The notes: generated from the letters alone by a model not told the origin. Positions 44,102 through 52,172 are shown, counted from the first letter of the stretch. The stretch is DNA of 64,000 nt from Neorhizobium sp. (GCA_028283725.1 JAPWKC010000004.1:186001-250000); one strand, 5' to 3'. Made by a program: numbers and translations.

Positions 44102-44887
44102 TCAGGCCTCTGCGGTCGGGTTGGCTGCGATTTTCGACCGTTCGATGTCAGCGATCATCGCCGTCACATCCGCCGTTGCCGCTTCGAGTTTTGCCGCGTC
44201 GCGGGCGCGGATCACGAGTTCCGTATGGAAGCGGGCGCCGTCGTATTTCGGGTAGGAGCCGATGCTGGTTTCCGGATGCGCCTTCTGCACCGCACCGAGT
44301 GCCGTGCCGATATCGCCCTCGCCATAGGGGCAGGCGATCGAATGCGACAGGACCTTGGCACCGGATTTCAGCGTCGGCAGCACGTTGTCGACCATTGCCT
44401 GAAACACCTGCGGCACGCCGGCCATCACATAGACATTGCCGATGACGAAGCCCGGCGCGGTGGAGACCGGGTTGGCGATATGGGTGGCGCCTTCGGGCAT
44501 GCGCGCCATCCGCTGCCGGGCTTCGGTGAATTCCATCTCGCGCCGCTTGTACATTTCCGACAGGAGCCGCATGGCTTCCGGTTCGTGGATGCAGGGCACG
44601 CCGAAGGCCTTCGAGACCGAATCCGCCGTGATATCGTCATGGGTCGGGCCGATACCGCCCGAGGTGAAGACATAGGTGTATTTCGCCCTCAGCGCATTCA
44701 GCGCCGCGACGATCTCGTCCTCCTCGTCGGCGACGATGCGGACTTCCTTCAGATCGATGCCCGACAGCGTCAGGAGATCGGCGAGATGGCCGATATTCTT
44801 GTCCTTGGTGCGGCCGGACAACAGCTCGTCGCCGATCGCCAGCATGGCGGCAGTCACGACATCGGACGTGGAGGAGGGGCTGGACAT
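44102..44887 (-). CDS. CinA N-terminal / molybdopterin-binding domain protein
   Basis: A 261-residue protein of the MoCF (MoaB/MogA-like) fold as found in CinA, with AAMLAIGDELLSGRTKDKNIGHLA, YVFTSGGIGPTHDDITADSVSKAFG and IANPVSTAPGFVIGNVYVMAGVP. It lacks the C-terminal nicotinamide-mononucleotide deamidase domain of full CinA, so CinA's pyrophosphatase-like activity is possible but deamidation is not. The ATG at 44887 is chosen because sequence upstream is non-conserved. It is divergent from wrbA. Confidence 0.88.
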   Translation of the reverse strand: MSSPSSTSDVVTAAMLAIGDELLSGRTKDKNIGHLADLLTLSGIDLKEVRIVADEEDEIVAALNALRAKYTYVFTSGGIGPTHDDITADSVSKAFGVPCIHEPEAMRLLSEMYKRREMEFTEARQRMARMPEGATHIANPVSTAPGFVIGNVYVMAGVPQVFQAMVDNVLPTLKSGAKVLSHSIACPYGEGDIGTALGAVQKAHPETSIGSYPKYDGARFHTELVIRARDAAKLEAATADVTAMIADIERSKIAANPTAEA

Positions 44888-45206
44888 GGGCAGATACTCG
44901 CTTTTTCCTGATGTCAGGACGTTAGCGCGCTCAAGGGCGAAAGCAAGCCGAACCGGCCGTGGCAGAGAAAAGCCCCCAGACGATTGCGTCGGGAAAATGA
45001 ACAAGGCGCAAGGATGGCGTTCACAAATGGTGGACACTGCGTCGTGGAACCGCTGGCTGTCGCGACCCGTTTGCGTCCGATAGCTTGCCCTCATCAGCTT
45101 GTTACAGGGCAGCCCCATGATCATCGAGTTTCTGAGACGGCTGTTCGCCGTCTCGCCGCCACCTGCATCGACACCCGTCACAGCACCTGCAAAGGACATC
45201 AAGAAA

Positions 45207-45806
45207 ATGACGAAAGTTCTGGTTCTCTACTACTCTTCCTACGGCCATATCGAAAAGATGGCGGAAGCCGTTGCCGAGGGCGTGAAGTCCACCGGCGCCG
45301 AAGCCGTGATCAAGCGGGTGCCGGAACTGGTTCCGGAAGACGTTGCCAAGTCTTCGCATTTCAAGATCGATCAGGCAGCACCGATCGCCACGGTCGATGA
45401 ACTCGACCAGTATGACGCGATCATCGTCGGCGCCGGCACCCGCTTCGGCACGGTCGCCTCGCAGATGCGCAATTTCTGGGATCAGACGGGCGGCCTGTGG
45501 TTCACCGGCAAGCTCGTCGGCAAGGTCGGCTCGGCCTTCACTTCGTCGGCCACGCAGCACGGCGGCCAGGAATCCACCATCCTGTCCTTCATCCCGACCT
45601 TCCTGCATCACGGCATGGTGGTCGCAGGCCTTCCCTACGCCTTCCAGGGCCAGATGGGCACCGAGGAAGTCAAGGGTGGCTCGCCCTACGGCGCAACGAC
45701 GATCACCAATGGCGACGGTTCGCGCATGCCGTCCGAAATCGAGCTGGAAGGCGCCAAGTTCCAGGGCGCCCACGTCGCCAAGCTGGCTGCCAAGCTCTCG
45801 GCGTGA
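45207..45806 (+). CDS. wrbA: NAD(P)H:quinone oxidoreductase, WrbA type
   Basis: A flavodoxin-fold FMN enzyme of 199 residues that reduces quinones by two electrons. Motifs are [19 protein letters not shown] (FMN phosphate site), [25 protein letters not shown] and [18 protein letters not shown] lies about ten bases before the ATG at 45207, and the length equals the family norm. The in-frame stretch from 45099 would add a hydrophobic leader ([15 protein letters not shown]) not found in WrbA. It converges on the small secreted-protein gene at a terminator. Confidence 0.94.
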   Translation: MTKVLVLYYSSYGHIEKMAEAVAEGVKSTGAEAVIKRVPELVPEDVAKSSHFKIDQAAPIATVDELDQYDAIIVGAGTRFGTVASQMRNFWDQTGGLWFTGKLVGKVGSAFTSSATQHGGQESTILSFIPTFLHHGMVVAGLPYAFQGQMGTEEVKGGSPYGATTITNGDGSRMPSEIELEGAKFQGAHVAKLAAKLSA

Positions 45807-45850
45807 TTGCCGCTTTCGGTTTCCGGTTTCCGGTTTCGATGAATGAATGA

Positions 45851-45885
45851 AAAGAGGCGCGGCAGATCGACTGCCGCGCCTCTTT
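45851..45885. terminator. Bidirectional intrinsic terminator, wrbA / small secreted protein
   Basis: AAAGAGGCGCGGCAG-atcga-CTGCCGCGCCTCTTT, a perfect 15-bp stem with A and T ends between convergent genes. A short CGGTTTC repeat run precedes it. Confidence 0.9.
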
Positions 45886-45919
45886 CCGTCGATATTCTGC
45901 GTCGCGCGCGTCGGTCCGC

Positions 45920-46120
45920 TCAGTGGCAGACCTTCTCCTTGCGAACGGTCCACTTGCCGTGGACCTTCACCTTCTTGGCTTCCAGCTTGCAAACCGTGTG
46001 ATGCTGGGCCGGTCTGTGGACCTGCTGCTTTTCAGGCTGCGGGGCAGGCTGGGCAAGTGCCTGGCCGGACATGAGGGCAACGGCTGCGATGGCGATGGCC
46101 GCGAGGCCGACATTGCGCAT
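45920..46120 (-). CDS. Small exported protein of unknown function
   Basis: A 66-residue product with a clear Sec signal peptide (MRNVGLAAIAIAAVALMSG then QALAQ) and a mature part of about 42 residues that is basic and His/Gln-rich. It contains two cysteines (HHTVCKLEAKKVKVHGKW and VCH at the C-terminus), which could form a disulfide in the periplasm. GGAG precedes the ATG at 46120 at reasonable distance. I do not recognise the family. The reading frame continues upstream to 46300 but without protein-like features. Confidence 0.7.
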   Translation of the reverse strand: MRNVGLAAIAIAAVALMSGQALAQPAPQPEKQQVHRPAQHHTVCKLEAKKVKVHGKWTVRKEKVCH

Positions 46121-46316
46121 GATAGGTACTCCAATCATTGTTGTACGCGGATAGCATGGCTGGCTTAGGCTCCACATGGTTTCCAAATGGTAAACCTGGT
46201 CGCAGCCCATCCGAGACGCCGGGCGGTTCGCCGTCCTTCTTTTCATCACCGCAGAGGTCATGTTTTGCCTATGTGATCCTTGACTGATGCAAACAAACAT
46301 CTGAAAAGCGTGGCGC

Positions 46317-46358
46317 GCGGACGTGGCGAAATTGGTAGACGCAGCAGACTTAAAATCT
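46317..46358 (+). pseudogene. 5' half of a disrupted tRNA-Leu(UAA)
   Basis: GCGGACG (acceptor 5' strand), TG, a perfect D-arm (GCG...CGC), anticodon stem GCAGA and loop CTTAAAA with anticodon TAA, then TCT. After that the sequence departs from any tRNA: the next 100 bases hold no T-arm able to complete it. The missing half is found about 2 kb downstream at 48336-48391. Confidence 0.88.
46346..46358 (+). repeat. Left attachment core (att repeat)
   Basis: AGACTTAAAATCT, identical to 48336-48348; preceded by the native tRNA 5' half and followed by element DNA. Confidence 0.85.
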
Positions 46359-46490
46359 TTGTGTGCCTCCCGAAAACGGCAATCGGATCATGCCCTTAGG
46401 TCTGTTCGAGCAACGAAAAGCCTGATATAGGCCCGATGCGCATGTCTAGCCTGAGTCGCGGGCATGGGTTGATGGAGCCTATAACAGAGT

Positions 46491-46576
46491 GGCCGCTTGC
46501 CGAAATTGGTAGACGGAAGGCACTTAAAATGCCTCGGGCTTCGCCCGTGTGGGTTCGATTCCCACAGCGGCCACCA
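46491..46576 (+). tRNA. tRNA-Leu(UAA), intact, inside the element
   Basis: Acceptor GGCCGCT pairs with AGCGGCC, followed by A and an encoded CCA. The D-arm is CCGAAATTGGTAGACGG, the anticodon stem AGGCA/TGCCT with loop CTTAAAA (anticodon TAA), the long class II variable arm CGGGC-TTC-GCCCG, and the T-arm GTGGG-TTCGATT-CCCAC. Its body differs from the interrupted host tRNA except around the anticodon, so it is a different gene rather than a duplicate. It probably supplies the UUA-reading tRNA lost by the insertion. Confidence 0.95.
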
Positions 46577-46750
46577 TTCCAACCCGAAGTCTAGATCAAA
46601 CCTGCTCCTGTCTTAGAAACGGCCGCGACGCATATCATCGGGCGTTGTGGATAAGCTAAACTTGTCGTCGTTGCCTGTGAGCATTCATGTTGTCGGCAAG
46701 TGCTTCAGTTGTAGGCTGGTTCTGTGATTCGCCATGAGCTGGAGACTTCA

Positions 46751-47266
46751 ATGAGCAGCGCGAAAATAAAAATTAAACTTGGATCTCTGGAGTTGGAGTA
46801 TGAGGGCGAACCGGCCTTTCTGACCGAGGGTCTCCCGGCTCTTCTGGAGAGATTCAGTTCCCTTTCCGATCAGGTGGCGGCGCCGGCTGATGAACCTACC
46901 GCTTCGGGAACTCATTCAGCAGCCGCAGCTTTGCCGGAGATGTCTCTACTCGGAGAAAAAGTAATGACACTCACCTCTAACTCGGTCGCCGCGCGGCTTG
47001 GAGTGAGATCAGGCGTCGATATCATTATTTGCGCTATGGCGACTCTTGAAATCTTTGGCGGTAAGGCCGGCGTGACCAAGAAAGAGATTCAGCTAGAGAT
47101 GAAGCAGGCCAAGTCCTACTACAATTCTGGCTATATGAACAACTTCGGGAGGAACCTTGCTTCTTTGATTAAGGCAAAGAAGATAAATCAGCTCGGCTCT
47201 GATAGCTATGCGTTGAGCGCTGCGGAGCGAAAGCAGCTGGAGGCACAGCTTGCTGACGCCGAATGA
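46751..47266 (+). CDS. Uncharacterised winged-helix-like protein, partner of HEPN gene
   Basis: A 171-residue protein I cannot assign to a named family. Residues 4-38 (KIKIKLGSLELEYEGEP, then a helix FLTEGLPALLERFSSL) suggest a small beta-beta-alpha module. Residues 42-65 are an Ala/Pro linker. Residues 72-168 look like a winged helix (TKKEIQLEMKQAKSYYNSGY, NNFGRNLASLIKAKKINQL, then a short wing). GGAG six bases before the ATG at 46751 decides the start. It overlaps the next gene by 17 bp, so the two are one operon. Base composition is more AT-rich than flanking chromosomal genes. Confidence 0.75.
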   Translation: MSSAKIKIKLGSLELEYEGEPAFLTEGLPALLERFSSLSDQVAAPADEPTASGTHSAAAALPEMSLLGEKVMTLTSNSVAARLGVRSGVDIIICAMATLEIFGGKAGVTKKEIQLEMKQAKSYYNSGYMNNFGRNLASLIKAKKINQLGSDSYALSAAERKQLEAQLADAE

Positions 47267-47981
47267 TCTTAAATCGTGGCTCCAGAAAGATCTTACTCGA
47301 CTAGATAAAATATTGCTTATCCTGGCATCGAGTCCAAATCCGATGCCACCGAGCACGATAACTTCGACGGGAAGCGGTGCTGGATTCCATACACTTAAAA
47401 AATGGAATATATCGGGCGTACTGTCGACGAGCAAAGGCAAAGCAATACGCACCGACGCCGGGTGGGAGCTCACCGATGTAGGCCGTATTCATTTACACGG
47501 CCTCGGTGTTGCGTCGATCAGCCCTGCCGCATTACAGGTCGCAGCTGATCTTAGAGCACATCTTGCGAAGCTTAGCGAACCGCAGGCCAAAGCCTTTGTT
47601 GAGGAGGCGATTAAGTGCCATGAGGCAGGTCTATACCGGTCGGCGGTAGTAATGTCCTGGCTGGGGGCCATGTCTGTTTTGCACCACGAGGTCCATGCAA
47701 ATTATCTTACAGCCTTCAACGTCGAGGCCGCTCGCGTTTTCGGAACAAAATGGAAGCCGGCGGTCTCAACTGACGGCCTAGGTCTCATGAAGGAAGGCGA
47801 TTTTCTGGATCGCATTGAGGCGCTTTCTATTATTGGTAAGAACGTCAAGGCAGAGCTGAAAACTTGTTTGGATAGGCGGAATGGCTGCGGTCATCCAAAT
47901 TCTTACAAGATCAGCGCGAACCAATCGGCAGCGCACCTTGAGATATTGCTCTTGAACGTGTTCGAGAAGTTCGTCCATTGA
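47250..47981 (+). CDS. Winged-helix plus HEPN-like protein, putative ribonuclease
   Basis: A 243-residue product starting at TTG (47250) seven bases after GGAGG, inside the end of the preceding gene. Residues about 10-85 resemble a winged helix (LDKILLILASSPNPMPP, LKKWNISGVL, WELTDVGRIHL). Residues about 95-243 are all helical and HEPN/DUF4145-like: AFVEEAIKCHEAGLYRSAVVMSW, then CLDRRNGCGHPNSYKIS with Arg210-x4-His215, the R-x4-6-H pattern of HEPN RNases. HEPN proteins are frequent toxins and phage-defence effectors. The RNase role is inference. It is operon-linked to the 171-residue protein within the tRNA-borne element. Confidence 0.78.
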   Translation: MLTPNDLKSWLQKDLTRLDKILLILASSPNPMPPSTITSTGSGAGFHTLKKWNISGVLSTSKGKAIRTDAGWELTDVGRIHLHGLGVASISPAALQVAADLRAHLAKLSEPQAKAFVEEAIKCHEAGLYRSAVVMSWLGAMSVLHHEVHANYLTAFNVEAARVFGTKWKPAVSTDGLGLMKEGDFLDRIEALSIIGKNVKAELKTCLDRRNGCGHPNSYKISANQSAAHLEILLLNVFEKFVH

Positions 47982-48054
47982 GCGATGCTGCGTCTGCCTA
48001 CGCACAATGGTGAGTAAAAACAATTCGGTCGGTCGCGCTGCGTTGATGCCGTAT

Positions 48055-48201
48055 TCACCCTGATTTGCTGATACCAAGCATGGAGGACTTGCTTCCCACC
48101 ACGATCCGCAAGCCTGCCATTTCCGTATCGTAGATCTGTGTCCCTGCCGGGTTCTCCTCGGCCACTTTGTTCACCGAGCCTTGGGTCAGTTTGGTCGTCA
48201 T
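48055..48201 (-). pseudogene. Truncated tyrosine-type integrase, N-terminal fragment
   Basis: The ATG at 48201 begins MTTKLTQGSVNKVAEENPAG and continues TQIYDTEMAGLRIVVGSKSS, the arm-binding N-terminus typical of phage/island integrases of rhizobia. It then loses homology and stops after eight unrelated residues. The catalytic domain (R-H-R-Y) is absent from the window. It lies 135 bp from the right attachment core, where an element's integrase gene is normally found, and marks how the insertion at the tRNA arose. Confidence 0.75.
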
Positions 48202-48335
48202 GCTCTCGCTCCATTTCGTCTGGCTCGGCCCCGGCGTCAGGCTAGATCCGACACGGTCCGACATGACAACGATGTCGCGAAAAGCACTGGAAGTACTGCA
48301 TGAAACGGGCTAAGCCCGGCACGGTGTGGATGGCG

Positions 48336-48348
48336 AGACTTAAAATCT
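48336..48348 (+). repeat. Right attachment core (att repeat)
   Basis: AGACTTAAAATCT, identical to 46346-46358; preceded by element DNA and followed by the native tRNA 3' half. Confidence 0.85.
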
Positions 48349-48391
48349 GCCGACTTCGGTCTTACGGGTTCGATCCCCGTCGTCCGCACCA
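48336..48391 (+). pseudogene. 3' half of the disrupted tRNA-Leu(UAA)
   Basis: Anticodon region AGACTTAAAATCTGC, variable arm GAC-TTCG-GTC, T-arm ACGGG-TTCGATC-CCCGT, acceptor CGTCCGC, discriminator A and encoded CCA. The acceptor pairs perfectly with GCGGACG of the 5' half at 46317, and TCTGC pairs with GCAGA there, so both pieces come from one ancestral gene. No 5' half precedes it here. Confidence 0.88.
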
Positions 48392-48454
48392 TGATGTTTT
48401 GCGGTGCTGCGGTTTTGTGCAGGCCGCCGCAGAGGATGAAATTCGGGAGGTTTC

Positions 48455-49705
48455 GTGGACAAGACGCGTGTTGAACAGGCCAGGACTGCATTGCGGACGA
48501 TCTTTCCCGAGACGCCGCTGCAGCTCAACGAGTATCTGAGCCGCCGCTACGGGGCCGAGATCTGGCTGAAGCGCGAGGATCTGTCGCCCGTCCGTTCCTA
48601 CAAGATCCGCGGTGCGTTCAACTTCCTGCGCAAGGCGATCGCGGCCGGCGCCAGCGATCGTACCTTCGTCTGCGCCTCCGCCGGCAATCATGCGCAAGGC
48701 TTTGCTTTCGCCTGCCGCCATTTCGAGGTGCCGGGCGTGGTCTTCATGCCGGTGACGACGCCGCAGCAGAAGATCGACAAGACCCGCACTTTCGGCGGCG
48801 AGTTCATCACCATCAAACTGACCGGCGATATTTTCGACCAGTGCTATGCAGCGGCCCGCACGCATGTCGAAGAGACGGGCGCGGTGATGGTGCCGCCCTT
48901 CGACGATGCCGATATCATCGAGGGACAGGCGACGGTCGCGGCCGAAATGATGGACCAGTTGCCGGACGGCACCATGCCCGATCTCGTCATCATGCCGGTC
49001 GGCGGCGGCGGACTTGCCGCCGGCATCACCGGTTATCTTGCCGACGTCATGGGCCCGAGCCGCTTCCTGTTCACCGAGCCGGTCGGCGCGCCGAGCCTGA
49101 AGCGGAGCCTCGAGGCCGGCCATGGTGTGACGCTGTCGGGCGTCGACAATTTCGTCGATGGCGCTGCCGTCGCACGCATCGGCACCGCCAATTTCGAGGC
49201 GCTGAAGACCTTTCCCGCCAGCCAGGTCATGCTCATTCCGGAAAACGCCATCTGCGTGACGATGACGGAGATGCTCAATGTCGAGGGCGTCGTGCTGGAA
49301 CCGGCGGGCGGCCTTTCCGTGACCGCCCTGCAATTTTTGGGGCCCGAGAAACTGGCCGGCAAGCGCATCGTCTGCGTCGTCTCCGGCGGCAATTTCGATT
49401 TCGAGCGCCTGCCCGACGTCAAGGAACGGGCCATGCGCTATGCGGGCCTGAAGAAATATTTCATCCTGCGCCTGCCGCAGCGCCCCGGCGCCTTGAAGGA
49501 CTTTCTCAATCTGCTCGGCCCGGAAGACGATATTGCCCGCTTCGAATATCTGAAGAAGACGGCGCGCAACTTCGGCTCCATCCTGATCGGCATCGAGACC
49601 GCCGGTCCCGATAATTTCGCACGGCTGCTGGAACGTTTCGACGCCGCCGGCCTCGGCTATCAGGATATCACCGAAAACGATATTCTCGCCAACCTGATCA
49701 TTTGA
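48455..49705 (+). CDS. ilvA: Threonine ammonia-lyase (threonine deaminase)
   Basis: PLP enzyme converting threonine to 2-oxobutanoate, the first step of isoleucine synthesis. In the 416-residue product the PLP lysine is Lys50 in RSYKIRGAFNF, SAGNHAQGFAFACR is the substrate loop and PVGGGGLAAGITGY binds the phosphate. A single C-terminal ACT-like regulatory region (about 330-416, from FILRLPQRPGALKDFLNLL) follows. The start is GTG with GGGAGG seven bases ahead. It lies just downstream of the tRNA 3' half, so it is the first chromosomal gene beyond the element. Confidence 0.95.
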   Translation: MDKTRVEQARTALRTIFPETPLQLNEYLSRRYGAEIWLKREDLSPVRSYKIRGAFNFLRKAIAAGASDRTFVCASAGNHAQGFAFACRHFEVPGVVFMPVTTPQQKIDKTRTFGGEFITIKLTGDIFDQCYAAARTHVEETGAVMVPPFDDADIIEGQATVAAEMMDQLPDGTMPDLVIMPVGGGGLAAGITGYLADVMGPSRFLFTEPVGAPSLKRSLEAGHGVTLSGVDNFVDGAAVARIGTANFEALKTFPASQVMLIPENAICVTMTEMLNVEGVVLEPAGGLSVTALQFLGPEKLAGKRIVCVVSGGNFDFERLPDVKERAMRYAGLKKYFILRLPQRPGALKDFLNLLGPEDDIARFEYLKKTARNFGSILIGIETAGPDNFARLLERFDAAGLGYQDITENDILANLII

Positions 49706-49775
49706 GCGACCGGATCGATCGGCAACGCCGGCCCGTCATCCTGCCGCCCCCGCAGACACCATGAAGGAAATCCCG

Positions 49776-50102
49776 ATGGCTTCGTTCCTCTCCAACATCT
49801 TTTCGGCCTTTACCGGCGGCGGCAAGCCTGCGGCGGAAGCGCCGGTCAAGGAAGCCGAGCCCCAGGCTCATGGCGATTGCCGCATCATCGCAGCGCCGAT
49901 GAAGGAGGGGAACCAGTATCGTCTGGCAGGCCGTATCGAGAAGGATGTCGACGGCGAGGTTTTGATCCGCACCTTCGTGCGCGCCGACATGTTCACCTCT
50001 ATGGACGATGCGGTGGAATATACCGTGCGCAAGGCGCGCCAGATCATCGACCAGAACGGCGCTTCGCTGTTTGGCGACGGCGAGAAGTCCCGCTCGGCTT
50101 GA
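49776..50102 (+). CDS. HlyU family protein
   Basis: A 108-residue HlyU-family protein, named after a Vibrio haemolysin regulator. Most rhizobial members are short uncharacterised proteins. Characteristic parts are the N-terminal SFLSNIFSAFTGG and the core YRLAGRIEKDVDGEVLIRTFVRADMF, then RKARQIIDQNG. The ATG at 49776 is preferred to that at 49761 because AAGGAAATCCCG lies correctly before it. DNA binding is not evident from this sequence, so a regulatory role should not be assumed. Confidence 0.8.
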   Translation: MASFLSNIFSAFTGGGKPAAEAPVKEAEPQAHGDCRIIAAPMKEGNQYRLAGRIEKDVDGEVLIRTFVRADMFTSMDDAVEYTVRKARQIIDQNGASLFGDGEKSRSA

Positions 50103-50274
50103 GTTTTCACGGACTTGCCGGCGCCACGTTGATCCGCTGGCATTTTTTTCCGTATCCGTCTCTATACCATGTTGCGCCAATGGCCTCGCACTGGCTAAAG
50201 CGAAACGATATATCGATGGTATGCCGCATGGCCCCTATGGGCCGAATGCCCAAGGCCGGAGCGAATGGGGCCGC

Positions 50275-51564
50275 ATGACGGAGCAGTGGTTCAATCTCGG
50301 ACTGTTTCTGATCGAAGCGGTCTTCTATTTCTCGGTGATGACGGCGTTCCTGCATTTTCGCCGCCAGCTCGGCCTTGGGGTTTTCCTGGCCGCGCTCGGC
50401 GTCATGCATTTCATGGAAACCTACCTTGCGGCGGTCTTCTACGTGGACCTGCCGTTCGGCGTGGTCTCGCCGGGGTCGTCCATCTTCTTTGCCGGCAAGC
50501 TGATGATGATCCTGCTCCTCTACATGAAGGAGGATGCCGCGACCGTCCGTCAGCCGATCTACGGCCTCTTCCTCGGCAATCTCCTGACCGTCTTCATCGC
50601 CAAGCTTCTGCAGATGCATCCCTCCGTCACGCTGCCGGGTGGCCGCCTGTCAGACATGGGCTTTCTCGACGAGATGGGCTGGCTGATGGTCTGGGGCACG
50701 ACCATCCTGTTCGTCGATGCGATCGGCATCATCCTCGTCTACGAACGCCTCGGACACTGGCTGCGCCGGCATATCCTGCTTCGCTTTGCCATATCCGGCG
50801 CCATCCTGCTCACGTTCGATCAGCTGGCCTTCTGGACGGTCCTGCATTTCCTGCTCGATGCGCCGGTGTCGGTTCTGTTCGGCGGCTGGTACGCGAAACT
50901 CTTTGCCGTGGTCATCTATTCGGTTCTGTTCGGGCTCTATCTGCAGATCGAGCAGATGCCGCGGCTTGCGCGATCGTCGAGCGAGATCCGCGACATCTTC
51001 GCCCATCTGACTTTCCGTGAGCGCTATCACGCGCTTCTGGCCAGCAGCGGCATGGATGGCCTTACCGGCATCAACGGCCGTGCGCGAATGGAGAAGGATG
51101 CCCCGACCCTGATTCGCGAAAGCCTGTCACGCCGGCAGGGGCTCAGCATCGTCATTGCCGACGCCGACAGTTTCAAGGCGGTGAACGATCTCTTCGGTCA
51201 TCTGAAAGGCGACGACGTGCTGAAGGCGGTGGCGGCAAGCCTGCGCACCGGTTCACGGCCGGGCGATCACCTGTCGCGCTTCGGCGGGGAGGAGTTCGTG
51301 CTGATCCTGCCCAATACGGATCACGAGCGGGCGCTTCTGATCGCCGAACGGTTGCGGCTCAACATTCCTCGGCAGGTATTTCGTCCCGACGGCGTCGCGA
51401 TGACCATTTCGATGGGAGTGGCGACCGCACCGGAGGACGGCGCGACGCTGGACGATCTGCTCGGCCGCGCCGACGAACGCCTCTACAGCGCAAAAAACGA
51501 CGGCCGGAACAATGTTCACGGCCGTCGCGGGCGGTTCGATATTCTGGAAGACGCCGGGGTTTAA
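50275..51564 (+). CDS. Membrane-bound diguanylate cyclase (GGDEF)
   Basis: A 429-residue protein with about seven membrane helices in residues 1-230 and a C-terminal GGDEF domain (about 260-420). The active-site loop is GGEEF (in SRFGGEEFVLILP), so it should make cyclic di-GMP. RPGD five residues upstream is an intact RxxD inhibitory site. No EAL domain is present. The start is uncertain: ATGs at 50221 and 50275 are both in frame, and the latter starts at the first helix (MTEQWFNLGLFLIEAVFYFS). The stop overlaps that of the convergent azoR by a few bases. Confidence 0.9.
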   Translation: MTEQWFNLGLFLIEAVFYFSVMTAFLHFRRQLGLGVFLAALGVMHFMETYLAAVFYVDLPFGVVSPGSSIFFAGKLMMILLLYMKEDAATVRQPIYGLFLGNLLTVFIAKLLQMHPSVTLPGGRLSDMGFLDEMGWLMVWGTTILFVDAIGIILVYERLGHWLRRHILLRFAISGAILLTFDQLAFWTVLHFLLDAPVSVLFGGWYAKLFAVVIYSVLFGLYLQIEQMPRLARSSSEIRDIFAHLTFRERYHALLASSGMDGLTGINGRARMEKDAPTLIRESLSRRQGLSIVIADADSFKAVNDLFGHLKGDDVLKAVAASLRTGSRPGDHLSRFGGEEFVLILPNTDHERALLIAERLRLNIPRQVFRPDGVAMTISMGVATAPEDGATLDDLLGRADERLYSAKNDGRNNVHGRRGRFDILEDAGV

Positions 51565-52172
51565 GCGGCGGCCAGTTCCAGGCTGCGCTGCTGCGCGGAG
51601 GCGATTGCCTTTTCGGCAGCTTCCGGACCGAAGGCGGTGCCCTCGACATAGATGACTTCGACATCGGTCATGCCCATGAAGCCGAGAACCGTCTTCAGGT
51701 AGGGAACGGCATGGTTCATCGGAGCGGCGGGGCCTTCCGAATAGATGCCGGCGGACGCCAGAACGATGTAGACCTTCTTGCCGGTTGCAAGACCCTGCGG
51801 ACCTTCGGCCGTGTAGCGGAAGGTGTGGCCGGCGCGCGCGATGTGGTCGATCCAGGACTTCAGCGTCGAATAGATGTTGAAGTTGATGAGGCCGGTGGCG
51901 ATGACGACCGTATCGGCAGCAAGAAGCTCGGCGACGGAAGCGTCGGACTTTTCGGCAGCGGCTGATTCGGCGGCGTCACGGGCTTCGGCCGGCTTGCGGA
52001 TGGCCGAGGTGGTGACGGTATCGAGATGCGCGATGCCTTCCTTGGCAAGGTCGCGGCGCACGACGGTGCTGCCCGGACGATTGGCAATCAGCTTTTCGAC
52101 GAATTCATTGGCGATCTGCGAGGAGATCGACTCTTCGCGCGGGCTCGACGTAACGAGAAGAATGGAAGACAT
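51561..52172 (-). CDS. azoR: FMN-dependent NADH-azoreductase
   Basis: A 203-residue flavodoxin-like FMN enzyme reducing azo compounds and quinones. Motifs are ILLVTSSPREESISSQIANEF (FMN phosphate site), NFNIYSTLKSWIDHIARAGHTF and LASAGIYSEGP. The ATG at 52172 follows AAGGAA; the 55 in-frame codons upstream lie in the divergent promoter region. The gene is divergent from a LysR-type regulator by 142 bp, the standard arrangement for a LysR-controlled target. Confidence 0.93.
   Translation of the reverse strand: MSSILLVTSSPREESISSQIANEFVEKLIANRPGSTVVRRDLAKEGIAHLDTVTTSAIRKPAEARDAAESAAAEKSDASVAELLAADTVVIATGLINFNIYSTLKSWIDHIARAGHTFRYTAEGPQGLATGKKVYIVLASAGIYSEGPAAPMNHAVPYLKTVLGFMGMTDVEVIYVEGTAFGPEAAEKAIASAQQRSLELAAA

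Larger units (their letters stand above)
46346..48348. mobile_element. Integrated-element remnant in tRNA-Leu(UAA)
   Basis: Bounded by the 13-bp direct repeat AGACTTAAAATCT (46346-46358 and 48336-48348), which spans the anticodon loop of the interrupted tRNA, a classical tyrosine-recombinase crossover site. Removing 1990 bp and one repeat copy restores a perfect tRNA-Leu(UAA). The contents are an intact tRNA-Leu(UAA), a two-gene operon of lower G+C than its surroundings, and the start of an integrase gene. It is too small to be complete and lacks a full integrase, so it should be immobile unless helped in trans. Confidence 0.85.

Noticed and set aside
46359..46490. Completion of the 5' tRNA half by element DNA
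   Set aside because: No T-arm or matching acceptor strand occurs within tRNA distance, so the left junction does not encode a functional tRNA.
39303..46654. DnaA boxes TGTGGATAA (39303-39311 and 46646-46654) as a replication origin
   Set aside because: Only two isolated copies 7 kb apart, no cluster, AT-rich unwinding element or origin-linked genes.
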